A stretch of DNA of 64,000 nt from JACKNG01 sp050184115. Its GTDB lineage: Bacteria > Pseudomonadota > Gammaproteobacteria > Ga0077536. Below are positions 43,508-51,818 of the stretch, in pieces. The position numbers and the translations under genes were made by a program. How positions within the stretch are numbered: position 1 is the first letter of the stretch; each line of letters opens with the position of its first letter. Under the pieces are notes generated by a model. That model was not told the DNA's origin. It was given only the letters and a program-made list of their open reading frames with translations, and searched no databases. The stretch lies in assembly GCA_050184115.1 (NCBI GenBank), contig JBFXAQ010000006.1:186001-250000 (forward strand). The letters are read 5' to 3'.

Positions 43508-43640
43508 CGGGGTCGGCGCACTGCGGGGTCTGACCCCGTGCGCAAAGCGCACCCCGGCGCACCGCGGGGTCTGACCCCGTGCGCAAAGCGTTATCTCAAG
43601 TTGAGACTCGGGGTCTGACCCCGTAATTGACCCCGTAATT
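43508..43640. repeat. Second cluster of GGGGTCTGACCCC palindromes
   Basis: Three intact copies start at 43525, 43566 and 43610; a partial copy lies near 43509 and GACCCCGTAATT is repeated at 43617-43640. The first two copies are 41 bases apart, with the spacer GTGCGCAAAGCGC duplicated. It is placed after the amidase stop and before the convergent LuxR-type gene, like the first array. Confidence 0.88.
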
Positions 43641-43672
43641 GCGCTCCGGGATCCACCTTCGGGGGGCTGCGC

Positions 43673-44170
43673 TTACAGGTAGTCCTCGATGAACCAGGCG
43701 GCAAAGGCCGGGCGGCCGTTCACCCCGGCCTTGCGGTAGATGGCCGAGGCCTGTTGGCGTACGGTCTTCTCGGCCGTCGCGCGCAGGCCGGCAATCTCCT
43801 TCAGCGACAGTCCCTTGAGCAGCAACCAGCCGATCTCGCGTTCGCTCGGGCTGAGCTGCCAGGCCTCGAACTGGGCGGCGATGAGTTCGCCCAACTGGCG
43901 CCGCAAGGCCTGGTCGGCGGCGCCTGCGGTCCGCGCGGCAGCGGCCGCCTCGGCCAACTCGCGACGCAGGCCGGCGACGGCCTCGCCGCGGCGACGGATC
44001 TCCCACGCCATCCAGGCGAACAAGCCGAGGGCCGCGGCGAGCACCAGGGCTTCCTTGACGAGGTGACCCAGGCCGGCGCCACTGCCGAGATCGCTCAACA
44101 GATCGTGGGCGGCGCCCGCGGCGATCGCGCCGAGACCGAGCAGGAAAGCCTGTTCACGGGTGAATCGCAT
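43673..44170 (-). CDS. Membrane-anchored LuxR-type DNA-binding protein
   Basis: A 165-residue regulator. Two hydrophobic segments (about 8-22, and 39-57 ALVLAAALGLFAWMAW) are followed by an Arg/Glu/Ala coiled-coil (about 58-105) and a LuxR/GerE helix-turn-helix (106-160): WQLSPSEREIGWLLLKGLSL, KEIAGLRATAEKTVRQQASA, IYRKAGVNGR. This is a compact one-component layout without a sensor domain; the membrane part may detect a signal or tether the protein. The ATG at 44170 is used because 18 further N-terminal residues look non-family. It is divergent from the cytochrome b561 gene (142 bases). Confidence 0.85.
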   Translation of the reverse strand: MRFTREQAFLLGLGAIAAGAAHDLLSDLGSGAGLGHLVKEALVLAAALGLFAWMAWEIRRRGEAVAGLRRELAEAAAAARTAGAADQALRRQLGELIAAQFEAWQLSPSEREIGWLLLKGLSLKEIAGLRATAEKTVRQQASAIYRKAGVNGRPAFAAWFIEDYL

Positions 44171-44312
44171 GCTGATCGCTCTGCCCTCCGGATCAACGAG
44201 TTGGCGATGGTACATCCGCCCCATGGCCGCCCCGCGCGGACATCCGCCCGATGCCAGGCTCCGCCGCGCGGACCATGCTCCGCCCGTTCAGTCACATCGC
44301 AGGAGGTCCGCC

Positions 44313-44933
44313 ATGGGCACGCAAGTCTACGTCTGGGATCGCTTCGTGCGCTTCTTCCACGGGTCGCTGGTCACGGCATTCGCGACCGCGTGGTTGAGCG
44401 CGGAGGAGAACGACGCGGTGCACAGCATCGCCGGTTACGCCGTCATCGCCCTCGTATTGGCCCGCCTCGCGTGGGGCTTCGTCGGCACGCGGCATGCGCG
44501 CTTCGCCGATTTCGTCCGCGGTCCGCGCGCCGTCATGCGCTACCTGCGTAGCCTGGCCAGCGGCGCCGAGCACCATGTCGGCCACAATCCGGCCGGCGGT
44601 TGGATGGTGGTCGCGCTCCTTGCCATGCTGCTCCTGACGACCGCGACCGGCGCGATCGTCTACGGATACGAAGGCCACGGCCCCTTCGCCACCACGCTGG
44701 CCCCGGCGCGGGCGACCGGCGCCCCCGAGTCCGCCACGGAACGCAAGGCCCGGCGCCGCGCCGAGCATCGCTGGGAAGAGATCCATGAGTTCGCGGCGAA
44801 TACCACCCTGGTGCTGATCGGCCTGCACGTCGCCGGCGTGGTCGTCGCCAGCCGCCTGCACCGGGAGAACCTCGTGCGCGCCATGTTCAGCGGCTACAAG
44901 CGCGGCAGTGGCGCGCCCGGCACAGGGCGATGA
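44313..44933 (+). CDS. Cytochrome b561-family protein (HyaC/CybH-like)
   Basis: A four-helix membrane cytochrome b, 206 aa. Candidate heme ligands are His in VRFFHGSLV, HSIAGYAVIALVLARLAWGF, GGWMVVALLAML and LIGLHVAGVVVASRLHRENL. The sequence YVWDRFVRFFH matches the start of hydrogenase-type b cytochromes and of b561 electron shuttles that work with small diheme cytochromes c. No such partner lies next door. The ATG at 44313 follows AGGAGGTCC, a strong ribosome site. Confidence 0.88.
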   Translation: MGTQVYVWDRFVRFFHGSLVTAFATAWLSAEENDAVHSIAGYAVIALVLARLAWGFVGTRHARFADFVRGPRAVMRYLRSLASGAEHHVGHNPAGGWMVVALLAMLLLTTATGAIVYGYEGHGPFATTLAPARATGAPESATERKARRRAEHRWEEIHEFAANTTLVLIGLHVAGVVVASRLHRENLVRAMFSGYKRGSGAPGTGR

Positions 44934-44986
44934 GCGCCTTCGCCCGGGTTCGCGTCGACCACTCGCCGGCGCGGTCGAGCACGGCG

Positions 44987-45676
44987 TCAGAATTCGACCT
45001 CCACCGCCATGCACAGATAGCTCACCAGCGGCACCATGTCCTTGAAGTGACGGGCAACGAAGGCGGCGAACTTGGGCTTCTCGATCTCGGCCTCGTCGAA
45101 GTTCATGCAGGCGATGAAGTCCTTGCGCTTGAGGTCGGCGATCAGTTCGTGCTCGGGATCGAAGCCGCGCGGCGGACGGACCAGGGCGTCGCCGACCAGT
45201 TCCCAGCGCTTGCGGAACGCCGCCGCGCGGGTGGCCTGCTTCCAGGCGTTGGGGTTGTCGGCGATGAACTCGCGGATGGCGGCGAGAGCTTTCGCCTCAG
45301 GGTGCCAGATGCCGGCGCCGAGAAAACAGTTGCCGGGCTCGATGTGAACGTAGAACCCTGGCGCATGGACGTCCTTGGCCGACTCGTGACGGAAATGGAT
45401 GCCGACGTTGGTCTTGAAGGGCGTCTTGTCGTTGGCGAAGCGGGTATCGCGGTAGACCCGCATCAGCGAACCGCCGACCTTCTTCGGCAGGGCGAGGAAA
45501 TTGGGCGAGAGCTTCTTCAGCGGCGCGTCCATGTCGGCGATGAAGGCCAGCGACGGGTTGCGCACGCCGTCCTCGTAGCGCTGCTTGTTGGCATTGAACC
45601 AGGGCCGCTCGTTGTGCTGCGCGAGGTCGCGCAGGAACTTCAGGCAATCGGCCGGGAAACCATCGAACTGGGCCAT
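44987..45676 (-). CDS. DUF2461 (TIGR02453) family protein
   Basis: A 229-residue conserved protein of unknown function. Family blocks are FPADCLKFLRDLAQHNERPW, FNANKQRYE, RVYRDTRFANDKTPFKTNVG and GAGIWHPEAKALAAIREFI. It is cytosolic and has no enzymatic motif that I can name. It is convergent with the b561 gene and lies 13 bases downstream of the MOSC gene, so these two minus-strand genes likely share a transcript. Confidence 0.88.
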   Translation of the reverse strand: MAQFDGFPADCLKFLRDLAQHNERPWFNANKQRYEDGVRNPSLAFIADMDAPLKKLSPNFLALPKKVGGSLMRVYRDTRFANDKTPFKTNVGIHFRHESAKDVHAPGFYVHIEPGNCFLGAGIWHPEAKALAAIREFIADNPNAWKQATRAAAFRKRWELVGDALVRPPRGFDPEHELIADLKRKDFIACMNFDEAEIEKPKFAAFVARHFKDMVPLVSYLCMAVEVEF

Positions 45677-45689
45677 GGCGTCGTCTCCG

Positions 45690-46547
45690 TCAATCCAGCA
45701 ATTCGACCATGTCGCCGACCCGCACGGTGCCGGCGCGACGGCAATGGGCGCCGATACCCAGGCACTGCGCGGCCTCGCGCACGATGGCGCGCAGCACGGT
45801 CTTGTCGAACGGCAACTCCTCGACCGGCTGCACGGTCATGCCGCAACGCGGCGTCGGCACGGTGAGCTCGAGCTCGACCTCGCCCAGGCGCAGGCGCCGC
45901 CCGCCCCACCCACTCTCGACGAGGCCCGCAAGATCCGGCGCCGTCTCGAGCAGGAAATTGGGCCGGAAGCGGCGCACGTCCCAGGCCGCGTCCGGATTCG
46001 TCACCCGCATGTGGGCGAGCGAGGCCGTGGTCATGACATTGATTGCCTCGTTGTCGAAGAACGTGCCGGGCACGGCGACATGTTCGAGCAAAACCTCCGG
46101 CAGCACGCTGAGGTCGGGCAGCGGCTCGCCGTCCTCGCGCTGGAAGACCTCTGCCATGAACGCCTCCGGGTCCTGCGGAAAACGCTTGTAGAAGGCGACG
46201 TCGGCAGCCGGCTGCAACGGCCACAGCCGCGCCTCGACCCCGGTCAGCGCAGACAGGCGCTCGTGGATGCGCACGTCGTCACTTGTCAGCGTCTCGCCGT
46301 CCGGAAAGGTGATGGCGACCGGCTTCACGCCGCCATCACCCGGTTCTTCGAGGTAGCGCGCCTGGCAGCGCATGAGCACCGGGAAACGCTTGCCCCACTG
46401 TACCTCGCGGCGCAGTTCGTCGCGCATCGCCCAGGCGCGATCGCCGGCGATGCCACCGGCGTCGACATTCGCCGCTTCGAGCCGGCTGCCGCCCATGGAC
46501 TTGACCGGGAAACGCCAGATCTCGCTCACCTTGCCGACCGTCGTCAT
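45690..46547 (-). CDS. MOSC-domain protein (YcbX/YiiM-like)
   Basis: A 285-residue protein with an N-terminal beta-barrel MOSC_N domain (IWRFPVKSMGGSRLEAANV, GIAGDRAWAMRDEL) and a MOSC domain (about 120-280) with RRFRPNFLLET and the conserved Cys in PTPRCGMTVQPV, the molybdenum ligand of mitochondrial amidoxime reductase-like enzymes. Such proteins reduce N-hydroxylated compounds when paired with a reductase. The ATG at 46547 follows AGGAGG. It begins the MOSC-DUF2461 pair. Confidence 0.9.
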   Translation of the reverse strand: MTTVGKVSEIWRFPVKSMGGSRLEAANVDAGGIAGDRAWAMRDELRREVQWGKRFPVLMRCQARYLEEPGDGGVKPVAITFPDGETLTSDDVRIHERLSALTGVEARLWPLQPAADVAFYKRFPQDPEAFMAEVFQREDGEPLPDLSVLPEVLLEHVAVPGTFFDNEAINVMTTASLAHMRVTNPDAAWDVRRFRPNFLLETAPDLAGLVESGWGGRRLRLGEVELELTVPTPRCGMTVQPVEELPFDKTVLRAIVREAAQCLGIGAHCRRAGTVRVGDMVELLD

Positions 46548-46618
46548 GTCATCCTCCTCGTGTCATGCGTTCCGGCACGGGCAACCGCCGGTGGCACCGC
46601 CGGCGCGGCGACGCCATT

Positions 46619-47509
46619 TCAATCCCGCGCGTCGGCGAGGCCCGCCTCGGCGCGCACGTCGACGGCCACCGCCGTCCAGTCGCGGTCGCCGAGTCCATGC
46701 GCGACCGCCGTCGCGAAACGCTGCTCGAGCAGTTCGCCAAGCTGCATGCGGGCGTCGCAATCGGCGGCGGTCGCGGCGGCCAGGCGCACATCCTTCAAAC
46801 CCAGCGCGAGCGTGAAGGCCGGCACGTCCCAATCCTGTTCGACCAGGATGCGGCCGTAATTCTGGTACAGCGGGCAACCGAAAGCGGAGCCGACCACCAT
46901 CTCGTAGAAGGCACGCGGATCGAGTCCGGATTTCTCCACCACCGCGAACGCTTCGGCCATGGCCTCGATGGCGCCGGCGATGAGAAAATTGAAATTGATC
47001 TTGGCGACGTTGGCCGCCGACGGCTCGGTGCCGAAATCGAACACGCGCCGACCGAGCGCGGCAAGCAGTGGTTCGGCCCGCGCCTTGGCCGCCGGTGCGC
47101 CCGCGAGCAGGTAGGACTGCAGACGCGCCTTGACGGCATCCGGCCGGCCGATTACGGGTGCGCCGACGTAATCCACCCCGGCCGCGGCGTGGGCGGCGGC
47201 AAGGCGGGTGGCACAGGCGGCCGAGATCGTGCTCATCGACACGTGGACGCCACCGGCGCCGAGTGTGGACAGGACCTCGCCGTCGGCAAACACGGCATCG
47301 AGCGCCGCATCGTCGGCGAGACAGCTCAGCACCATGCCGCCCGCGGTGGACACCGCGGCCGGCTTATCGACCACCCGCACGCCCGCTGCGGCCAGCGGCG
47401 CGGCTCGCGCTGCCGTGCGGTTCCAGACCGTGACAGCGTGGCCATCGGCGACCAGGTTCTCGATCATCGGCACGCTGAGGCGGCCGGCGCCCAGGAATCC
47501 GAGCTGCAT
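46619..47509 (-). CDS. NAD(P)-dependent beta-hydroxyacid dehydrogenase-like protein (HIBADH family)
   Basis: A 296-residue 3-hydroxyisobutyrate/6-phosphogluconate-dehydrogenase-fold protein. The N-terminal Rossmann motif is altered: QLGFLGAGRLSVPM, where the family normally has GLGxMGxxM. The substrate loop (SMSTISAACATRLAAA) and the C-terminal helix with the catalytic Lys in NVAKINFNFLIAGA are present. The ATG at 47509 follows GAGGAGGG, so a 6-residue longer start is not needed. The oxidised substrate is unknown; a role in C4/C5 hydroxyacid metabolism is possible. Confidence 0.87.
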   Translation of the reverse strand: MQLGFLGAGRLSVPMIENLVADGHAVTVWNRTAARAAPLAAAGVRVVDKPAAVSTAGGMVLSCLADDAALDAVFADGEVLSTLGAGGVHVSMSTISAACATRLAAAHAAAGVDYVGAPVIGRPDAVKARLQSYLLAGAPAAKARAEPLLAALGRRVFDFGTEPSAANVAKINFNFLIAGAIEAMAEAFAVVEKSGLDPRAFYEMVVGSAFGCPLYQNYGRILVEQDWDVPAFTLALGLKDVRLAAATAADCDARMQLGELLEQRFATAVAHGLGDRDWTAVAVDVRAEAGLADARD

Positions 47510-47609
47510 GCCAGCCCTCCTCTGCAATCAGTGACGGTAGCTTGTTCGCCTGCCCGCCGGGTGGGCGGAAAGTATACCGTCACCGGCAGTGCGTGCCGCC
47601 GCGCCCGCG

Positions 47610-49157
47610 CTAGCGCCGCCCCTTCCACACCAGTTCGAAGAGGTCACCCCGACGGTCGTTGAGGTTCATCACCGAGCCCTCGATGCGCAATTCCTGCAGC
47701 TTGGCGAGGTCGAGGTCAACCACCAGCAACTGCTCGGTGTTGGGCGTGGTCTCGGCGATGATGGCGTCGTGCGGGAAGGCGAAGTCCGACGGCGAGTAGA
47801 CCGCCGACTGCGCGTACTGCAGATCGAGGTGATCGACCTGGGGCAAGTGGCCGACGCTGCCCGCCACCACCACGTAACACTCGTTCTCGATGGCCCGCGC
47901 CTGTGCGCAACGCTGCACGCGCAGGAAGGCGTTCTTGGTGTCGGTCCAGATCGGAACGAACAGGATGTCCATGCCGGCGAGCGCCTGCAGGCGGGCGAGT
48001 TCGGGGAACTCGACGTCGTAACAGACCAGGATGCCGACCCGCCCGGCATCGGTGTCGAAGGTGCGCAGGCCGTCACCCCCCTTGATCATCCAGTAAGAGC
48101 GCTCGTCAGGCGTGATGTGTAGCTTGTACTGGGCATCGACGCGGCCGTTGCGCTGGAAGAGATAGGCGACGTTGTAGATGTCGTCGCCTTCGCGCAACGG
48201 CATCGAGCCGCCGACGATGTTGACGTTGTAGCTCAGCGCGAACTCGCGCAGGGCATCGACGATGTCCGGGGTGTAGTCGGCCAGCCGGCGGATTGCCTCG
48301 GCGGCCTTGCCGTCGTGGTGGCCGACGCCCATCAGCGGCATGTTGAAGAACTCGGGCAATACGACGAAGTCGGCGCGGTAGTCGGACAGCGAATCGACGA
48401 AGGACTCGACCTGGGCGAGCAGCTCGTCGAGCGAGGCGATGGGGCGCATCAGCCATTGCACGACGCCGACGCGGACCTCGGTCTTGGGCGATTCGACCAG
48501 CGATTTCTCGTCCGGCTCGTAGTAGAAGTTGTCCCATTCGAGCAGGGTCGCGTAGCCGCGACTCGCCTCGTCCTCGGGCAGGTAACCGCGCATGATGCGC
48601 TTGACCTGGAAATCGTTGGACAGCTGGAAGTTCAGCACGGGATCATCGAGTTCCTGGCGGCGCACGCGATCGATGTACTCGGCCGGGGTCAGTGTCTCGG
48701 CGTGTTCCGCGTAACCCGTGATACGACCGCCAGCGAGGATCCCGCGCAGGTTGAGCTCGTAGCACAGCTCCTTACGCGCGTCGTAGAGTCGCCGGCCGAG
48801 GCGGTACCCACGGTATTCAGGGTCGACCATGACGTCGATGCCGTAGAGGGCGTCGCCGTCGGCGTCGTCGTGGATGATGAGGTCGGCGCTGACCAGGTCG
48901 CGGTAACGGTGCGGCGAGGAGAAGCGGTTGTAGTCGACACGTACCGTCAGTGCCGCGGCGACGATGCGACCCTGGTCCTCGATGCAGATCTGACCCTCGG
49001 GAAAATGTTCGAGGAGGCCCTCGATGGTGCGGCGCGGCCAGGCGCCGCCGAGATCGGGGTAGACCACGTTCTCGAGACGTTCGAGTTCCTCGTGGTCGTC
49101 GTGGCGGAGATTGCGCAGCGTGATCAGCGTCTCGCTGCCGGCATCGCTCTGACTCAT
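47610..49157 (-). CDS. GNAT acetyltransferase / carbon-nitrogen hydrolase fusion
   Basis: A 515-residue two-domain enzyme. Residues 10-215 are a GNAT-type N-acetyltransferase (DPEYRGYRLGRRLYDAR, acetyl-CoA loop). Residues 228-500 are a nitrilase-fold amidohydrolase with the triad Glu269 (VVLPEFFNMP), Lys345 (AQYKLHITPDER) and Cys379 (ILVCYDVEFPEL). This fusion is known in many bacteria but its substrate is undetermined; an acyl-transfer or deamidation of small amines is plausible. There is no signal peptide. The next minus-strand gene (PAS-GGDEF) ends 85 bases from its start. Confidence 0.92.
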   Translation of the reverse strand: MSQSDAGSETLITLRNLRHDDHEELERLENVVYPDLGGAWPRRTIEGLLEHFPEGQICIEDQGRIVAAALTVRVDYNRFSSPHRYRDLVSADLIIHDDADGDALYGIDVMVDPEYRGYRLGRRLYDARKELCYELNLRGILAGGRITGYAEHAETLTPAEYIDRVRRQELDDPVLNFQLSNDFQVKRIMRGYLPEDEASRGYATLLEWDNFYYEPDEKSLVESPKTEVRVGVVQWLMRPIASLDELLAQVESFVDSLSDYRADFVVLPEFFNMPLMGVGHHDGKAAEAIRRLADYTPDIVDALREFALSYNVNIVGGSMPLREGDDIYNVAYLFQRNGRVDAQYKLHITPDERSYWMIKGGDGLRTFDTDAGRVGILVCYDVEFPELARLQALAGMDILFVPIWTDTKNAFLRVQRCAQARAIENECYVVVAGSVGHLPQVDHLDLQYAQSAVYSPSDFAFPHDAIIAETTPNTEQLLVVDLDLAKLQELRIEGSVMNLNDRRGDLFELVWKGRR

Positions 49158-49242
49158 GGTGCTGGTTTCTTACGGACGGCTTGCCAGCCTACCGGATCGT
49201 GGCCGCCCCCAGAACCGCGGGCGCGGCGAGACACCGCCTGGT

Positions 49243-50187
49243 TCAGTTGACCAGATGACCGATCACCACGCGGTCGCGCCCGCCGCTCTTGGCGGCATAA
49301 AGGGCGCGGTCGGCGCGCGCCACGAGCTCTTCGGCGATACCGTTCCAGGCCGGGCCTGCTGTCGTGCAACCGATGCTGACCGTGATGCCTGACTCGATTT
49401 CGCCGCCGCGTGGCAGCAGCGCCGCGACCGCCGCGCGGATGTCCTCGGCGACCCGGGCCGCGTCCGCTTCGCCGGTGTCGCACAACAGCACCGCGAATTC
49501 CTCGCCGCCGAGACGGGCGACGAGGTCGGCGCCACGGCGCGCGAAGCGGCGCAGCACGCCGCCGACGATGGCGAGGCAACGGTCGCCGGCCGGGTGACCA
49601 TGGGCGTCGTTGTAGGCCTTGAAGTGATCGATGTCGATCATCAGCAGGGTCAGCGGCAACCGCGCGCGACAGCGCTGCTGCCATTCGCTCTCCAGGCGCT
49701 CGTCGAAGCGACGACGGTTGGCCAGTTGCGTGAGCGGATCCTCGTAAGCCAGACGGCGGCTCTCGTCCTCGGCCAGCTTGCGGCGTGTGACCTCGACGTG
49801 GGAGATGACGAACAGTGGCCGCGCGCTGCGCGCCAGCGGTTGCATGCGTACGATGAACCAGCGTTTCACGCGCGGTGAGTGGCACGGGTACTCCACCGAC
49901 ATCGCCGGGGCGCGACCCGCAACGACATTCCGCATCGATGCCAGGACCTCGGCCGCGACGCCGTCGCCGACGGCCGCGGCGCGCGCACACACCTCGAAGT
50001 AATTCTCGGTGATCGCCGCGTGCTCTTCGCTCAAGCCGTTGTCAGCGGCGAAACGCCGCCAGGCGTGATTGAAGTAGAGGATGTTGCCGGCGGCGTCGAT
50101 CAGCGTGATCTGGTCATCGAGCGAATCGATGATGGCGCCGAAGACATCTCCGGCCGGGCACTCGACGGGGGGCATTGCGTCATCCAT
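49243..50187 (-). CDS. PAS-GGDEF diguanylate cyclase
   Basis: A cytosolic c-di-GMP synthase, 314 aa with the chosen ATG at 50187. The N-terminal PAS-like domain (about 15-130) reads FGAIIDSLDDQITLIDAAGN and ILYFNHAWRRFAADNG. The GGDEF domain (about 150-310) has DPLTQLANRRRFDERL, DIDHFKAYND, and the catalytic GGEEF at 227-231. An allosteric I-site RxxD (Arg218-Asp221) lies five residues before GGEEF, so product inhibition is likely. The signal for the PAS domain is unknown. Upstream in-frame ATG codons (50268) exist; no ribosome site favours them. Confidence 0.92.
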   Translation of the reverse strand: MDDAMPPVECPAGDVFGAIIDSLDDQITLIDAAGNILYFNHAWRRFAADNGLSEEHAAITENYFEVCARAAAVGDGVAAEVLASMRNVVAGRAPAMSVEYPCHSPRVKRWFIVRMQPLARSARPLFVISHVEVTRRKLAEDESRRLAYEDPLTQLANRRRFDERLESEWQQRCRARLPLTLLMIDIDHFKAYNDAHGHPAGDRCLAIVGGVLRRFARRGADLVARLGGEEFAVLLCDTGEADAARVAEDIRAAVAALLPRGGEIESGITVSIGCTTAGPAWNGIAEELVARADRALYAAKSGGRDRVVIGHLVN

Positions 50188-50367
50188 GGCGTAGCGACTC
50201 GAATGGGGATCCTGCAGGCCGCGGCGTGCGGCCCGGCGCCGCGCAACGACCGGTCGCGACTGTGCCAAGCTGCCCGCGGACGGTCAAGCGACCGCCCGCG
50301 TGGCCGCTCGGCAGTGCGTGGGGCTACACTGTGGCCCGACCCGCACTCCGCTTGCGCCGCCTGCCCG

Positions 50368-51090
50368 ATGTCAGCCTATCGTCTCGGCCTGCTACTTTGC
50401 GATCACGTCAGCACCGCGCTGGGCGCGCGATTCGGCGATTACCCGGCGATGTTCGAACAGGCCTTCGCCGCGACCGGCGCGGACATCGCATGGCAAGTCT
50501 ACGACGCGACCGCTGGCGAACTACCGCGGAACACCGACGAGTGCCATGGCTGGCTGCTCTCCGGCAGCCGCCACGGCGCCTACGAAGACCTGCCCTGGAT
50601 CGCGCCCCTCGAGCATTGCCTGCGTGCCATCGTCGCAGCCGGGCGACCACTGGTCGGCATCTGTTTCGGCCACCAGGTCCTGGCCCAGGCACTCGGCGGC
50701 ACGGTCGGCCTGGCGCCGCAGGGCTGGGGCCTCGGCATCCATGCCTACGCCGTGACACGACACGACGCGTTCATGCAGCCGGCCTTGCCCAGTTTCCGCG
50801 TCCCGGTCTGTCACCAGGACCAGGTCACGCGACTGCCACCCGGCGCGCGGGTGCTGGCGGCCAGCGACCACTGTCCGTACTTCGCCGTGCGTTACGCGCC
50901 GCGCGCCTTCGGCATCCAGGGCCATCCCGAGTTCTCGCCGGCCTATCTCGGCGCCCTGGTCGAATCGCGACGCGACAACCTGCCCGTCGAGATCAGTCGT
51001 CGCGCGTTCGAAACACTGACCGTCGCGCATGACAGCGATGCTCTCAAGCGGTGGATCCTCCACTTCCTCGGCGCCCTGGGGGTGTCCTGA
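50368..51090 (+). CDS. Class I glutamine amidotransferase (first of tandem pair)
   Basis: A triad-type GATase, 240 aa. Nucleophile Cys99 is in VGICFGHQVLAQALGG, and the His-x-Glu pair is in GIQGHPEFSP. There is no synthetase domain, as in stand-alone GATases such as PuuD or YgiT-like hydrolases of gamma-glutamyl substrates. The ATG at 50368 is used because it gives the family length. Its stop (TGA, 51088-51090) overlaps the ATG of a second GATase gene, so the two are coupled. Confidence 0.9.
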   Translation: MSAYRLGLLLCDHVSTALGARFGDYPAMFEQAFAATGADIAWQVYDATAGELPRNTDECHGWLLSGSRHGAYEDLPWIAPLEHCLRAIVAAGRPLVGICFGHQVLAQALGGTVGLAPQGWGLGIHAYAVTRHDAFMQPALPSFRVPVCHQDQVTRLPPGARVLAASDHCPYFAVRYAPRAFGIQGHPEFSPAYLGALVESRRDNLPVEISRRAFETLTVAHDSDALKRWILHFLGALGVS

Positions 51091-51809
51091 TGAAATTTCT
51101 CGTCCTGCAACACGTCGACGTCGAGCACCCGGGCATCTTCCGGGACTTCATGCGCGACGAGCACATCACCTGGGACACCGTGGAACTCGACCGTGAGGCC
51201 CCCCTGCCTGCGCTCGGGGACCACGCCGCGCTGATCGTCATGGGTGGGCCGATGGACGTGTGGGAAGAAGACCTCCACCCGTGGCTCGTCGCGGAAAAGG
51301 CCTTCATCCGCCGCTGGGTAGCGGACCTCGACCGCCCCTTCCTGGGCGTCTGCCTCGGGCACCAGCTGCTCGCCCAGGCACTTGGCGGTCGGGTCGCGCC
51401 GGCGGCCAACGGCGAGGTCGGCGTCCTCGCCGTGGCGCTGACCGCGGCCGGGCGCCGACATCCCTTCCTCGCCGACGTGCCGGCCCGCTTCGAATGCCTC
51501 CAATGGCACGGCGCCGAGGTCGTCGAAGCACCACCTGGCGCTGCCGTGCTGGCGTCCTCCGAGGCCTGTGCCGTGCAGGCCCTGGCCTTCGGTCGGCGTG
51601 CGTTCAGCTTCCAGTTCCATGTCGAGGTCATCGACTCCACCGTCGACGACTGGGCCGCCATCCCGGCCTACGCCGAAGGCCTGCGCCGCCACCTCGGCGC
51701 CGACGGCGCCGAGCGCTTCCGCGCCGCCACCGCTGCCCGGCTCGACGCCTTCAACACCCTCGCCCGCACCGTGTGGGACAACTGGCGGCGCGCGGCTTTT
51801 GCGCCGTGA
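51090..51809 (+). CDS. Class I glutamine amidotransferase (second of tandem pair)
   Basis: A 239-residue GATase. Cys88 is in LGVCLGHQLLAQALGG and the second half of the triad is in FQFHVEVIDS (His, Glu). It resembles its upstream neighbour in length and motifs but is well diverged, so the pair looks like an old duplication or two specialised enzymes. The ATG at 51090 overlaps the preceding stop. It is convergent with the histidine kinase gene, 9 bases between stops. Confidence 0.9.
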   Translation: MKFLVLQHVDVEHPGIFRDFMRDEHITWDTVELDREAPLPALGDHAALIVMGGPMDVWEEDLHPWLVAEKAFIRRWVADLDRPFLGVCLGHQLLAQALGGRVAPAANGEVGVLAVALTAAGRRHPFLADVPARFECLQWHGAEVVEAPPGAAVLASSEACAVQALAFGRRAFSFQFHVEVIDSTVDDWAAIPAYAEGLRRHLGADGAERFRAATAARLDAFNTLARTVWDNWRRAAFAP

Positions 51810-51818
51810 CGGGCGCCG

